A stretch of 64,000 nucleotides of DNA from NCBI GenBank assembly GCA_005406025.1, contig BGZK01000755.1, positions 62,001-126,000 of the forward strand, read 5' to 3'. The stretch's first letter is position 1, and each line of letters opens with the position of its first letter. The DNA is from Eumeta japonica (Eukaryota; Arthropoda; Insecta; Lepidoptera; Psychidae). The position numbers and the translations under genes were made by a program. Positions 51,401 through 63,425 of this stretch are shown piece after piece. The notes under the pieces were generated by a model. That model had not been told where the DNA came from and did not search any database. It saw nothing but the letters and a program-made list of their open reading frames with translations.

Positions 51401-54400
51401 GCCACCCCTTTCTAAAAAATCCGCCAATGGTAGAAATCAAGATGTGTGTATTTTTGTTTAGTAGGTTTTAGTGTTTATTTGCCTTTCAAAACCAGAAGTT
51501 TCGGAAGGCAAATAAATCATTACGGTATTATTCTAATTATACTATAAATGTAAAATAAATTGTGTTCTTATGTATAAAACTAAGAAATAGCTTTCCGTGA
51601 AACTGGGTTTTCCATAAATTAGCATTTGAGACAAAATTTAATATTTTTCTTTAATACAGCCGAACAGCGGTATCTCTCAACACCTTAGTTTTTTATAATG
51701 GTTTCGAATCACCTTAAACTATGAACTCAATTAATAGGTTAATAGTATCAAACAAAACACCCCTTCTAAGTCCGCATATTGTGACGGGCAACTACTGAAC
51801 CCTACACTGCGCATAGCCCAACACGGTTTTGGCTATTTTTTTTCGTATAGAAAAAAGCGCCAGCCGTCTAAAGACGTCAGAAACAAGGTTTTTTTTGTTA
51901 TCTCAAATGGGACAAGCTCATCTAAGGGGATGACTCACTGTGCCATTCTATGAATTTTATTTAAATATTATTTTCCTGTGGACCCAACGATCCATCTCAA
52001 TGGTTAAATCTATGTAGGCACCTGTGCGAGATGAGAGCATTCGGCGTCGAGGAGCTCGCGATACGCCACCAGATCTCGCAGCAGCGCGTCCCGCGACCCG
52101 TGCCCCACCAGGTTGGGGTACGTCGTGGAGTTGTACGGCAGGTGGGAGCACAGCGACAGCGACGTCGCCGTGCACTCCCTTATGTCCTCTTCTTCGAAAG
52201 AGCTGGCCTCCGTCGTTGGGATTTCGATAGGAGTCGATTCCGTCTCCTCTAGAGCCTGTGACGATATCACAGTGTTCTCCTGTTGAAAATATGGCAGTGT
52301 TTATTATTTCAATGGATTCCACAACAGAATGAATTATAGCTTAATATAAGACCGGATCAACGTTAAACAAAATGAGATAAAATTAATGATATTTATTCAA
52401 TAGAAGTTTTTACAAAAAAAAAAACTTATTTCCTACGTTCTCTATTCTCTGAATTCTGTGAAATAGAATATTTTTTCCATGCGAACCTACTTTTTCTTTG
52501 ACTTAATTTAAATAATTCATTAATTTTTGCAGTTTTCACAGATTCTAATAAAAAAATAGTTTTTTTTTTACTCTAAAACCTTTTATAAGTCAAATGCCGA
52601 TTGGGGAGCAGTAAAAGAAAATATTTTTTTAATGATTACTTTTTATTCGCAAAGGAAAAATGAAATATAGCTATTCTTTGGTTACTTTTATGCATATTTA
52701 AAACAATTCTTATAAAAATTTAGTGTAAATGCAATTGTAAAGTACGATTAATATAATTTTTAAAGCTTTATTAGACTAAACGAATGAATCTGATATCAGA
52801 TATGTCCTAATAGTGTTAGATAGAACATATATTTATGAATTTTATCACAGAAACACAAGTACAACTTTAATAACGAAAGTCAAACAAAAGTCTTATATGC
52901 TACAATAGCTATTAGTAGACTTATAAGTCATATTTTACTTGATTATTTCCATTTATTACACATCTCTATTTGTATCTATATAATCTGATGTTAGCGCCGG
53001 AATGTGGATAATTAAATTTTTCATTCGATGTTATCGAATACATCAAGTTTAAGATTCATTTGATTCGTTTACATTAGTTTTATTCAATATAGGATGTACC
53101 GAAAATCTAATGACAGGGCTGAAATGTGGGGCGGTGAAAACTTTCATTGGTTAATGAGCCCATAGAATTTCAGCTCATTCGTTTGGTTGTATTATGAATC
53201 ATATTCACTACATATAGTGGTTCCGTAGATAAAGGTGAAATACAAGTAGTGAAGCCTTTCAATGACTTTTAGTGAAACGGTCACGACTGAACTATTTATT
53301 TAGTTTTGAAAGACAATATTTGGTATTTCAATGGGTTTCGTTTATTATAGATGCTACTGAGGATCTATATGACAACGTCGGTTTGTGGGTAATGGAAACT
53401 CGCAATGGATATTGAAACTATCGATTCTGGAATCATCCGGTTTGATTGTATTGAATTGAATAGTATTCTTTATACATTATTGTGGCGACTAGGATCTGAT
53501 GATGAGTTCAGAACATTCTTAGTGGTATCCCTTAATGGATTGATTGTCTTGATGGTATGAAGCTCAGGAGTTCCCACAAAGCCAAAGTATGAAGACGGTC
53601 AAAGTCTCATGTGCCCAGCGGCGTACAGAGATACCGACCGGGTTGTGTAAGCCTGCTGTTTATGCACGGTTTAATTAGTTACTCGTGGATCGACCGCTAA
53701 ACAATTATAATAACAATATATTTGATGAATATTGTACAATAAACAACCGAATAGATCGTGGTGAACAAAAGTAATTGTTTTTGATGTACTGAACTTACTA
53801 TACTTATTGGAAACATAATTGTGTTATTATTCACAAGTTAATGAGCTTATGTATTTTACTTAAACTGGAACATTATCAGGTATGATATTTGAGCTGACCT
53901 CCAGATGCAGCGTGTCGGGCAGAGCGGTGATGTTGTGCAGGGCGGGCGGGGCGGCGGCGCCGTCGGCGGTGGCGGCGAGCGCCCGCTGCAGCACCTCGCG
54001 CACCTCCGCCGTGCTCACCGCCGTGAAGATGGGCTCGAAGGATACCTCGAAATGCGCGCGGTCACCTTTCGCGGCACTGCCGAAAGCCGTACGTTGCAAT
54101 TGTATAATGCACTGCGGTCGCTAGTAAAGTATTTCCGTGTACAACAATGTACCAGTCCAATATTTAATTTATATTCGGTGTAAGCAAGTTTTTTTTTAAA
54201 TCTCAAGCCAAGGACATTTTCGCAATGAGTACATTGTTATTAATTTTTTTCTACTCGTAAATCTCGGCTTTTGGTAACTTAAGTACGAAGATAATTTGAA
54301 AAAAAAACATTTTAGGTATAACTTTATTTGTATTCCTTTACTTTTCAACCAAAATATGAGTAAAAGCTGTAATAACTTTTGTTTCTTTATTTGAAATTTA

Positions 54401-57400
54401 TATTTCTGAATGTAAATTTACATATTGTTGCGAAGTATATCACTAAGAAAATAATAAAATATCAGAATTAGCCGCTTTACAAATAAATGTCATATTTATG
54501 ATATTCTTTATAATTACGAACGATTCTGGATCCATCATACGAAGTATTAGAATTAGTTATTTTCTTGGCGACCAGTGCCGTAAAGAGCTAAGTGCAATCA
54601 GTAGTTTTAAGTGTGATCAGTGAAAAGTGTGTTAGGGGTTCAGTTTCAGCAATGTCATATAGTTGAATGTACACACATTCTGTTTGCTTTAATATTTGTG
54701 TCAATGCTGAATCCCAAAAGTAACAATATTGTCTTATTTCTTGCAATTGCAGCGTGATATTAATAGAAAATCGAATTAATAAAAAAATATTTTTTGGAAT
54801 GAGAGAGCAAAAATTATCATAAACATAAATAAGCCATAAATAAAAGTTTAGGTTATAAATAAAAATAGGTCTGAAAGGATTTATCGCTGGTTTGGCTCTT
54901 TTTTGTATTTCCTAACCGCATGGTTAATTCATTACCTTACATTGGACAAAACTTCCTTTTCTTTTATTTTCAATTACATTATTTGTTCTTAGTTAGTCCG
55001 TCTAGTTTAGAAATCTCTCTTAGTAGACCATTTACAGCTCATATTTTGTATTTCACAAAAGTAAAAGACTATAAGGACACGAGTTCTTGAAATGTTTGTA
55101 AAATTTCTGTCATTATCAAGATATCTCTTCCAGTCGCCAGTTTCAACACAAATAATAGAAGTCAATGGCCATTGCGCCAGATCTCTCCGCACTCTACTAA
55201 CAGCAACATTACGACATTCTATCTGGTTAATACAATTTTAAAAAGCTTGGTATGTACCTCATAACGTATTTCATTCAAAAACACATCGCGTACAAATATA
55301 ACTACTCATATATCTAAATAGGTCTAAAAACGTTAATATGAATAAAAACAAATTCGAATCCTACACCTTTAGTACAAGGAACTTCAGCAAAAGCTCGTCC
55401 ACGAGCTGTGTAATCAACTTAAAAACTTGAAATAGATCATTCAACAGATATTTCATAGAAATGTGTATTGGAAATAAATAAAAATACCAAAATATTATAA
55501 CAGCGTTCGCGAATGATCGTTAAGAACAATACGGAGTGCATTTTTATTATAATGTTACCCGCTCGATCACGACCTCATCGTACAAAATAGCTCGTGAGAA
55601 AGTTAACTTTCTCTGGAAACTGTGTCTTTGCTCTATTGCATAGGTGTTTGTATAGTTTGTCTATGGTCGTAAGCTAATGTATCTCCTTTGATGTATGATT
55701 ATAGCGGTTTTTATTCGTAACGTTTTCTAATGATATCATATTAACAGTGACTTAACATTCTCTATGCAAAGTCTTATTCGGAAAGGCAAATATCATTAAA
55801 TCGCACAGCTGTGCTACAATTACTTCCTTATATTTGTCGGCGGACAGTTCAATGGTTCCGTATCTCTACGAGGTCTGATTTTTCTTAAGAAATATCTTCG
55901 TTATTCTCACAGGACGCAATGTGCTAAAATATTAGTAAGATTTAGGATTGTCTGTTGCCGAAATCTGCTTTTCTATAAATGAGTTAAGTATGTGGTTTTT
56001 ATATGCATTAGAAAAATGAATGCTAAATTATTCAATCAATAATGTGCGAAATTGTAGTGAACGGATTTGAAACAAGCGATGGAAACTAATTTTTTAATTT
56101 TATTTTTGTACATCATTTTTTATACGAAAATGCTTACAATTTACATTCGAAAACAAATCAAATATTTTATTTCAAATGAGAAGTAAAAAAAAAATAATCA
56201 AGAATGTCTGCACATCTTTTAGCACTCCGCTAAGAAAATTGAAAACTTTCATAAAATTAAGGATGCTATTGTTTTCACCGCCATTTTCGGAAACAGAAAC
56301 TTCATCAACAGTCGATGTTGAAATCCTGACTTCAGGACTTTTGTGATTATTTTCAGAGAGTATGTGTATAAATTTGTGCGAGGATGTGTGTCTTGCTATG
56401 AGAAAACCTTGAATATCTTTAAACGGACCGATGGCAATCGCCCTCGCGACGTTCGAAACATCTTGAATTAACTTAAATTTCCTGAATGTTAGATATCAGA
56501 TTTTTTAGATTTGGTGAAACCACAAAAAAAAAAATTAAATAACTTTTTTTTTTAATAATCTCTATACCACTAAAACGATAATTTTCAAAACATAATCATC
56601 TCTATCCCTAATGAAACCACGTTCAACGCTGTGACCTTCATTAAAATAATCTATTAATCCATATTCCATACAAACCGGTTGTTTCATTCAAAAGATTTCT
56701 TTGACAAAATAATTGAACAGTGAAAAGCTCTAATAATTTTGTAAAGTAAACGCCGATAATATAATTTTCAGTTCGAAAACGTGATCGTTTTTCGTAATTT
56801 CCGAGCTCGAAAACATTATTGTTCAAAACAATGCAGGAAGTATTGGGGCTGACTCGCAAGGTCGACCGTTGCCAGGTTTTTTTTTTATTTCGTCGTAGAT
56901 ATATAAATGCCTACTGATCTACAATTGTCATGCATCTACGTCATCTATCAATTAATTAATGCAACAATAAGAGTTCTTTATAACCTGGCCCCTTATTATA
57001 TTTCTTAAGCTGCTTATTATCCGAATTTAGTATTTCTTTTCGATATTTTGTTATTCGAACATATATTGTTTACCCGCGAAAAACCAAGCCATAAAAATTT
57101 TGTAGTTATTTCTAATATTTACAATGTGATAATCGATATCCTTCGAAACACGATCGATGTTTTTACTGTGACAAATCATATCTGCATAAATGTGGTAAAT
57201 AAAAAACTCATATTCACGATCACACTATGCATTCATTATTCAACTTTCGCCTTATTGCTATTTACAGCATCGGCTCAACGCGATACATCTCATTATCGAT
57301 TCTTATTTTTAACAAAAGCCGGCGCATATTGAAAGGGAATATTGAGTGTTGTTTTCCGACACTAGTGCTGTGTTTATTTCCTTTGAATTTAAGACTAAGC

Positions 57401-60400
57401 GCGACTATATTCTAAATACGAGGTCGTTTATGACTCAAAAGCCGTTCTGTGACAATCACGACTCTAACTGTCTCTGAGATCGTTCTACATTCTCACGTAA
57501 CGAATTGCATAACACACAGTGATGTTACTTTCATGTTCGTGAATGGGCTACTTTATGCTACTGACGAGAATTAAGCAGTTTATTAATATGGAAATTTGTG
57601 CGTGTCTTGTTGTAAATATTGCATAAATCGCACTTTCGTGTTATTTTAATTTGCAACTTATTATAATGAATCTACGAAGCAATTAGGAAAATTTAAATTT
57701 TTTAGAGAAATTTAGGCTATTGAGAGGTTGCTGATTATAATCAGCAGCCTCTCGAATCAGTTTTGTTTTCTGCTCGATGTTATCTATGTTTGTTTACTGA
57801 GTACTCTACTTCTCTTTTAGAAGAAACATTGATTCTAAATGATTTTATTGTTATTTACTTTTTACACGCTAAAAAAAAGTACAAGCATCAACATTCGTGG
57901 TCTAGCTGTGAAGGTTTATGTTTTTGATTGGGTAAAATTCAGGTCGATCTTTTGTTTAAACCTGAGTGTTTAGGTTATGCCATCAGTTTGTCGTTGCATC
58001 AGTACGCATCTACCGTAAGTCCGTTTCTCAGCTTGGAAGCAGAGTCAACTTTTTTTATAGACATTATTTCTGTTTTACACCAAGTATAAAATTCGAATTA
58101 AAATAGATAATTTAAGATCTTTTGTAATTTATTAGTTAATATCTTAACCCTAAAATGTTGCTCTGTATAGACGATCAATAAATACTTCTTTTTAAATACC
58201 ATTGGACTGTACAACATCAAAGACCAAAAAAATTAAATCTCATCGATATCACAAAAATATAATTATGCGTTTTTACTTTTGCACGCTTATACGGCCGCAC
58301 TTCTGGTTTTATTTTTATTGAATTTGACATAATTATGTTTTTATCAATGATCAACATACAATGGGCCAATTTCCATCAGTTGCAAATATTCGTATAAAGA
58401 AAATACTTTCTAAGAGAAAACCCCATTCAAATATGACAAAAAAGATACGTACGCGACTGATCGTAGACATGAGATCGAACAGTCATCCGTAGACAATACG
58501 TAATAGAATTGCAGATGGCAAGTAACGTATTGATAGGATCAGCATAAAAACTATTTCGTATAATTTTTACCCGTGGCTTTGTCCGCGTGGATGTAGACAG
58601 AACATCCAGTACGAAATGAAATTCGCTATAGATAATAGAGTCAATAGTCACATTAACTCTAATATCTATAGTGATATAAACGATATAAATACTTTAAAAA
58701 ACTTCTTTTTAAATATGTCACTTTTGACGAAGTTGCATGGGGAAAAAATTAGTAATAAATGAAGCCTAGGTAATTACTGCCAAAATTTTATAGTTTATTG
58801 CGGGAGTATATGTTGCGATAGTGGGCAATTAAAACTTGACGCATACAGGCCGACGTCGGCGATCATAGACAACATTTGTATATAGATAGTCGGCGATGAT
58901 TGTCACTTTGTTCACTGAAGTGATATAAATATATCCATGGCAGTCTATGTCACAAAGTAAAAAAAAAACTAGCCAAATACAAGACGGACTCGCTTGCAGT
59001 TTCTAGCATACGTATTTGTTTAGATAAGTTGCTGTTGCTTCCCTGTTCAATTATGGGAATGAAAAACAAGAAAAGTTTGTTTGCAATAAATAAAACATTA
59101 TTATTGTTATTATGTATAATCTAGTTTTATAGATCTAACTGTAGTTTGCCGTTCTGTAATTGTATAGACATTAAAATAAACACCGGCCAATTACTCCTGT
59201 AGTAGTAATTGACCGGTATTTATTATATTTTTCTCGGTAAGTCTTCTGATCTATTTAATTCCTAATTATAAACATAAATAAATGTTCGTCAACCTGAACT
59301 ACCTAAGATATTTCGGATGTCTAATTTCGAAAATAATGGGATATGATAGGTAAATTTCAGAAATTTTTGAGAAATATATTGTAATACTAATAAAAAAAAA
59401 ATGCATATAAATATGCTCGTCAAGTTCTTTGGACAGGATACGTCACAAAACCTTTTTTAGGAAAAAAATTCTTATTTAATATTTACATTCTTATTTAATA
59501 TTTACTGTCTTGTGCATATTTCCTGTAATATTGTGTAAAGATTAATATGAAAGTAATCTGCTTAATATGATTTATAACTATAACCAAAATTTCTTGTTTG
59601 ACCGGTTTTGAAAACATTAGTTGTGAATTACATACATCATGAGCGATCGCATGAGGGTTTTTTTTTTTCTTTTTATCAAATCGATCGTTTTTTTTTTCAA
59701 CTCATACTTTATTTATTTCGTCCTTACTTTTAATGTCTATGGAAGGTAAATTATTTTTTTTTAATTTTCGTTACCCACTTTTAAATGTTAAGTAACTGTC
59801 ATCAAAAACCATTTGATTAGCAGAACTGATAGAGAAGTCTTACGAAAACTAACTTGCTAAACAGCACTAGGGAAACTATACGCAATTTCTACATGACCTC
59901 GGCGCTTGAGTACGTTCGAGAAAAGACGAGAAGAACCATTAATGTTGCCAACAATAATATGGTTCTTATGGTTCTTCATTATCCACTATAATAAAAAATT
60001 CAGAATAACAAACTCATTCGAAAATAGAAAAAATCACGAACCGATCATCCCACCATAGGACCCGTTACGTGGACTTGGTTATGATCGCGGACCATCGCTA
60101 CAAGTGGCCTATGTGGACAAAATGTTAGGAGAAGCGACACTCAGTGTGTTATTATTGTTGTTGTTGCATTGTTGGATTGTTGGATAATTAGAAAATTTGA
60201 ATTTTCCTTCTTATCCGATCTTGTTGAAAATTTGAAAATGTATGCATCCATTATAATTTTATTAAAAAAAATGAACAATGAAATCTTGTCCAATATTGAA
60301 CTAAATCTTGTTCAATATCACTGCATTTTTTCCATGCATGATTTTCCATTTGTTTTTTAGTCTATCTCCTTAAAATTTATTTTGATAACAATGCGAGATC

Positions 60401-60730
60401 ATCAAATTTCAATCCTTTACAGAGTTCGAAAAATATCTGATAACCCTTTAAAAAGTTACAAACACATAATAAAGTAAGTAAACAAAAACTTAATAATGAA
60501 TGTAAAGGCATATGCACAAAAAAAAGTATCTCAATCATATTCAGTGTACCTGTCCAAAGCTAGCACATCAGCGCCGACGAAGCAGGACCGCAAATCGGAG
60601 CCTTGGTACACGTCGTGCAAGGCGAGGCCGAGCGTGTTCTCGCGGTCGTCGCCGTGGGCCCCCCAAGACGTCACCACGAACGACCCGCGGAATGTTTGCC
60701 TGTTCAGCGGATCCCCAAATAGGTACATGT
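42282..60730 (-). CDS. Corin: Corin-like type II transmembrane serine protease homologue, N-terminus not resolved
   Basis: Ten exons on the minus strand with matching phases: 60550-60730, 53899-54076, 52022-52279, 48817-49000, 48311-48517, 47914-48109, 47635-47807, 46826-47004, 45599-45973 and 42282-42479. Together they encode 708 residues plus stop. Domain order is SEA, Frizzled (FZ), two LDLa, SRCR and a trypsin-like domain, as in the corin branch of type II transmembrane serine proteases. The protease domain has lost His57, Asp102 and Ser195, so it should be inactive (see the exon entries). Exon 60550-60730 starts in phase 2, so at least one upstream exon, which must hold the membrane anchor, is still missing; 63426-63554 may encode part of the cytoplasmic tail. 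In mammals corin activates pro-ANP; what an inactive insect form does is unknown to me. Exons are conspicuously GC-rich against AT-rich introns. Confidence 0.85.
43312..43460. repeat. Interspersed repeat, copy 2 (LINE-tail-like)
   Basis: Same family and orientation as 34096-34230; ends in the shared 'AAGAAACTTAAGGGTAGC'. In the last Corin intron. Confidence 0.7.
44084..44487 (+). CDS. Small + strand ORF nested in the last Corin intron
   Basis: Two exons can be joined: 44084-44276 (donor A|GTGAGA) and 44411-44487 (acceptor TTTTCAG), phase 1, giving 89 residues from MSNKFRNFF to VIKSNS. Coding-looking pieces are 'DKRDPIEDCYRVIPKNAVAL', 'SSLYSEIVSNPYPTSE' and 'CPNETVGDGQFASYVQ'. A good polypyrimidine-AG acceptor at 44123 could instead make exon 1 an internal exon of a longer gene, and CAG|GTGATT at 44466 could be another donor. 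Protein not recognised. It may be a nested gene, part of one, or a decayed copy. Confidence 0.4.
44800..45508 (-). repeat. Non-autonomous transposon family 'GGGTTC', copy B
   Basis: Reverse-oriented relative of 11047-11665. It ends GGTTCCGTTTTTGCCATTG...CTCGGAACCCT at the right. It contains a 12-base poly-C tract (45316-45327) and a perfect inverted repeat CGGTAATAACTCAAAAA at 45021-45037 and 45052-45068 that copy A has only in part. No coding frame. Confidence 0.75.
45599..45973 (-). CDS. Corin: Corin-like exon: middle of the protease-like domain
   Basis: Carries 'RRIVGMVRSP', then 'MLALVRLEEPVEMTDFVRPI' where active enzymes read DIALL.L; the catalytic Asp102 position is Met. 'CLPEAGADL' and 'CNALTWTRH' are the usual linker and Cys-W strand, and 'ICAEPLYDQDDCD' leads to the Ser195 loop. 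Strong GTGAGT donor after 45599; phase 0 at both ends. Confidence 0.88.
46363..46422. repeat. Two adjacent short hairpins
   Basis: AATATTGTGGGAA at 46363-46375 pairs with 46378-46390 (2-base loop). CTACTAAGG at 46396-46404 pairs with 46414-46422 (9-base loop). Both are perfect, in a Corin intron. Confidence 0.8.
46826..47004 (-). CDS. Corin: Corin-like exon: start of the protease-like domain
   Basis: Begins 'ECGIASARGARAAAGVEGLG', where the Cys is the one that tethers the protease domain and the next part replaces the R|IVGG activation site: there is no clear basic-IVGG junction. 'PGDWPWQAALL' is intact. 'LITTAACFQ' stands where active enzymes have LTAAHC, so the catalytic His57 is Ala. Donor CAG|GTTTTTC, phase 0. 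Confidence 0.88.
47635..47807 (-). CDS. Corin: Corin-like exon: end of the SRCR domain
   Basis: Acidic linker-like insert ('EAPPEDEPASEAPDYVEVVD') inside the SRCR region, then 'CPERRVLKVVCDQL', whose last Cys closes the SRCR fold before the protease domain. Phases 2 and 1. Confidence 0.75.
47914..48109 (-). CDS. Corin: Corin-like exon: SRCR domain
   Basis: 'YAVWAERGRFGKLCAAPY' and 'LASLAASLCRSLTF' match the G.WG.vC and A.vvCrqLGf parts of a divergent scavenger receptor cysteine-rich domain. The donor TC|GTCAGT was chosen to keep phase with the next exon. Confidence 0.75.
48311..48517 (-). CDS. Corin: Corin-like exon: two LDLa repeats
   Basis: Two LDL-receptor class A repeats in tandem, each ending in the Ca-binding motif: 'CDGVPDCADASDERGC' and 'CDGTPDCPDASDEAGC'. 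The exon ends in phase 1 (T|GTTAGT) and joins to 'LWVARSLSG' of the SRCR exon. Confidence 0.9.
48817..49000 (-). CDS. Corin: Corin-like exon: C-terminal half of the Frizzled domain
   Basis: 'DFVCQMLQPRC', 'PCHAYCRAFHAGC', 'LPERLRPHFDCARFP' carry the last six or so Cys of a Frizzled (FZ) domain. Acceptor CCGCAG, donor CAG|GTAAAC, phase 1 out. Confidence 0.9.
49200..49395 (-). promoter_or_regulatory. GC-rich patch in a Corin intron, possible internal promoter
   Basis: A local CpG-rich block on the minus strand with an arthropod initiator-like GGCTCAGTCGG near 49290. It could start a shorter Corin transcript lacking the first half of the FZ domain, or be an enhancer. Only composition and one short motif support it. 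Confidence 0.25.
50640..51190. repeat. Degenerate member of the lepidopteran relic family
   Basis: Contains 'TCCGCGTTTTCATCCGCGTG', 'AATCCCGGTCCTCATATTTC' and 'CCATTTTTAAGTGTACCTAT', all with counterparts in 29300-29975. Strongly decayed. Confidence 0.5.
52022..52279 (-). CDS. Corin: Corin-like exon: linker and N-terminal half of the Frizzled domain
   Basis: An acidic Thr/Glu-rich linker ('EETESTPIEIPTTEASSFEE') is followed by 'ECTATSLSLCSHLPYNSTTY' and 'PNLVGHGSRDALLRDL', the diagnostic first part of an FZ domain. Acceptor CAACAG, donor CAG|GTGCCT, phase 0 at both ends. Confidence 0.9.
52280..53898 (-). other. Corin intron, no other feature recognised
   Basis: AT-rich to about 53080, then a more mixed stretch (53100-53660) that may be a very old repeat but shows no recognisable frame or ends. 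Confidence 0.5.
53899..54076 (-). CDS. Corin: Corin-like exon: second half of the SEA domain
   Basis: Encodes 'SAAKGDRAHFEVSFEPIF' and an Ala-rich helix, the last strands and helix of a SEA fold as in other type II transmembrane proteases. The acceptor CTTTCGGCAG was chosen because only it keeps phase with the exon at 60550; the donor GAG|GTCAGC is the best of several in phase. The 3' boundary is less certain than the 5'. Confidence 0.7.
57722..57753. repeat. 32-base near-perfect palindrome
   Basis: GAGAGGTTGCTGATTA followed at once by TAATCAGCAGCCTCTC: 16-bp arms with one mismatch and no loop. Confidence 0.85.
59175..59224 (-). repeat. 50-base hairpin in a Corin intron
   Basis: Arms of 21 bases (59175-59195 and 59204-59224) with two mismatches and an 8-base loop. 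In the Corin-sense (minus strand) RNA both mismatches become G-U pairs, so the stem would be continuous. Confidence 0.8.
60550..60730 (-). CDS. Corin: Corin-like exon: first half of the SEA domain
   Basis: Encodes 'FRGSFVVTSWG', an Asp/Arg-rich turn, 'TLGLALHDVYQGSDLRSCFV' and 'GADVLALD', the beta-alpha start of a SEA domain. Acceptor TTCTTTTCAG before 60730, donor ACAG|GTACAC. It enters in phase 2, so an upstream exon is required. Confidence 0.8.
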
Positions 60731-61859
60731 CTGAAAAGAAATATATGGTAGTTTTAATCTTATCAATCACATTCAAAACGTGATTGATTAATATAGACTA
60801 GTGATTGGGCTTCACAGACTTTACAGAACTACCGATAAATTTGATGTTTTGGTCGTTTCGTGACGTCATTTGTGTTTCAATCTCTTATGAATCTATTTTA
60901 CTCCTTCCATTATAAAAATAGAAAAAGAAAATACGATTTAAGTCACGCATCAACATTTTAATTCATCTTGACCTTTGATATGATAATATTTGAATTACTT
61001 ACGTTTCATTTTTATAATTATAATAACAGCACATTATAGTAGAAAAGTGTTTTAAATGTAAATTTAAATAGTTGTTGTAAATTTAACCTGTATTACTACA
61101 ACCGAAAAAATAAGCAAATATAATTTCACAGTTTCGTTTTATAGTAACATCAACATTTCGATGTATTGGTGTATTTTTTTTATATCTATTCTATTTAGTA
61201 AACAACGTAATTAAAAAAGTTGACAAAAACAGAAACTCGTTTACAATAAACTTTTATTGAAAGTTACTTTAAACATGTATTACTAAGAAGAATAAAATAG
61301 TGACTTGGGTGTTGCTCTTTTTAGGAATGTAGGTACATCAAGCAATTAATTTCATTGTAATGCCGGTGTACATATACATCTTATTGGTAACAAAGTTGAA
61401 CACAATACAACGACCTCTGTAACTTAAGCATGGATGTAATATGATGGTTTATTTCCATTAGAGAAAATCACAAAATCTGGCGTGATAGGTGGCTCTGTGG
61501 TCAAGTTTTATATTAATAAGTCTTATATACATATTTTTTAGCATTTTCAAGGAACAATGAGCATGCGAGCCATTGAAGAGTAAATGATCACTGTCGTTAA
61601 AAAACACCTGCAACTCCAAAGGAATCAATAGTCTGTTGCCAGTACTTTGAAAAAGAATAGGATTTTTCTTGAGGATCCCTCATGTCGTAATTGGTAGAGA
61701 TAATCGCTGATGGTAAATTATTTCAAAGTTTTGACGTACGTGGTAGAAAATTGCGCCAGAAGTGTACGTTAATAGAACGCCATCCATCAAGATGATGATA
61801 ATGGAAATTCCTGCAAGTGGAACGAAATCAAATTCAACGCCAAGAATAAAATTAAGTAA

Positions 61860-62700
61860 TTATTCAGAGCAATCCTCGTAGTATATAGGATGAAGCACGC
61901 ATAGCGATACTATCATTTCCTCGCAAACCTAACGGGTCCAATTGGCTGAAAATTACAGGGGCGTCGAGTATTCGAGATGAACGACTCTGGATACTGTCTA
62001 GACGTATGAGTTGATATGGAAGTGTCAAAGTCCTGATGTGACAACGGTACTCCAGCCGATTACTCCAAGTGTACTTATAAGGTACAAGACGATGGTCCTT
62101 CTCGAAATACTGTTGTGTTCCCCTGACCACCCTAAGATATCTAGAAGTCAGTTTTACCTTACTCTCCAGATGATGGCTTTTCAACACGCCGACACAATGG
62201 ATCCTGACACACAGTGTGGCACTATGAGGAATGCTTTTACAAAAGGAAAAGGGACCAATAGAGATTTTTAACGGTAAACACGCAAAGTTATGTTTTTCTA
62301 GAGATAGATGGAACAAGGTTAAGCCTATTTCATTCCGAGACATGTTCAAAGAATGATTCAATATCAGACACGAGTTGGTTTCTACAATCCTTAATGCGAA
62401 CAACAGAGATGTTAGTGTGGCGAGTATAACGGGAGATATATTGTGGTATAACGGAAGAGACACAAACGGAAAATGCGTCTATGGTACTGTCGTTTACATA
62501 ACGACAAATGTTACAGATTTTCAGTAAATCGTTGATGTGTAAAATGAATAAACTTAGGGACTGTACACAGCCTTGGGGGAAGCCGGCATTCATGAGCTTG
62601 TAAGTCCAACCGTTAGTCCTGTTCTTGATGCTCCGTTTCATGGCGAAATCACCATTGCTTCTGCAAATTTTCTCGGGAAGCTCATAGGACGGATAATTTG
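61860..62700 (-). mobile_element. Dead Jockey-like reverse transcriptase
   Basis: Minus-strand RT fragments: 'NAGFPQGCVQSLSLFILHIN' (usually PQGCVLSP), then 'CRYVNDSTIDA' where the catalytic F/YADD box should be, so at least one catalytic Asp is gone. The 3' thumb region continues to 61864 after a frameshift near 62450. A different copy from the one at 1320-3130. It lies upstream of the SEA exon, inside the Corin-like gene. Confidence 0.8.
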
Positions 62701-63425
62701 AAAGAAGAGCATTGTGGCAGACTTATCATACTTAAACAATATGTATGTGTGGTCGTCAAAATATTTAACGTCTTATAAAACTTGTGCAAGATGTTAAAAA
62801 AAAAAAAACGAAAAATCCACATATCATCTAAAAGAAATTGAGAAAAAGTCTGCCGAGACAAATACTTTCTTTATGTTTTTCCACTATGGAATACCATTTT
62901 CAGCGAAAATCGATTTGTGATCCACGACTTACAAACTTTCGTCGAATGAAAACGGAAGGATTGATAGTGGTTTATAATTATTAAAAATGTTAACTTTTAC
63001 ATATCGAAACATTTATTTTGGAATTATTTTAATTATTCATTTCGTGCAATTATTTATACGTAATACGCTTTCAAACAATATTTATATTTTTGTGTGTTTG
63101 TATATGTATATATGTAAACGTATTTTCTAAAAAGCATCGCTTAATTTTATTAATGCTTTATAAGTTTTTTTTAACTTTAAATTATGTAAACACGCCCTGG
63201 GTCATTTATAGTGTAGCACCGTTCAGTTAAAAACCCACAAGTACCATAATTAAAAAAATAGCCACGTTATAAATTAATTTATGATATCCAAGACTTTCTC
63301 TTATTAATTTCACTTATTAATGCCCTCATTCAATTTGAAGTCTGCGTTCTTATCAAAAACGAGATTAACACAGGCGAAACTTTGAGCGAAAGCTGGTATA
63401 TAAACTTCTCAAAAAATACTATTAC

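Larger units (their letters stand above)
54077..60549 (-). other. 6.5-kb Corin intron
   Basis: AT-rich, no nested gene recognised. It holds a repeat relic with 'TTTACCCGTGGCTTTGTCCG' near 58565, and the two inverted repeats listed separately. Confidence 0.55.

Noticed and set aside
60496..60783. + strand frames across the SEA exon.
   Set aside because: Shadows of the minus-strand exon, which has splice sites and SEA-domain similarity.
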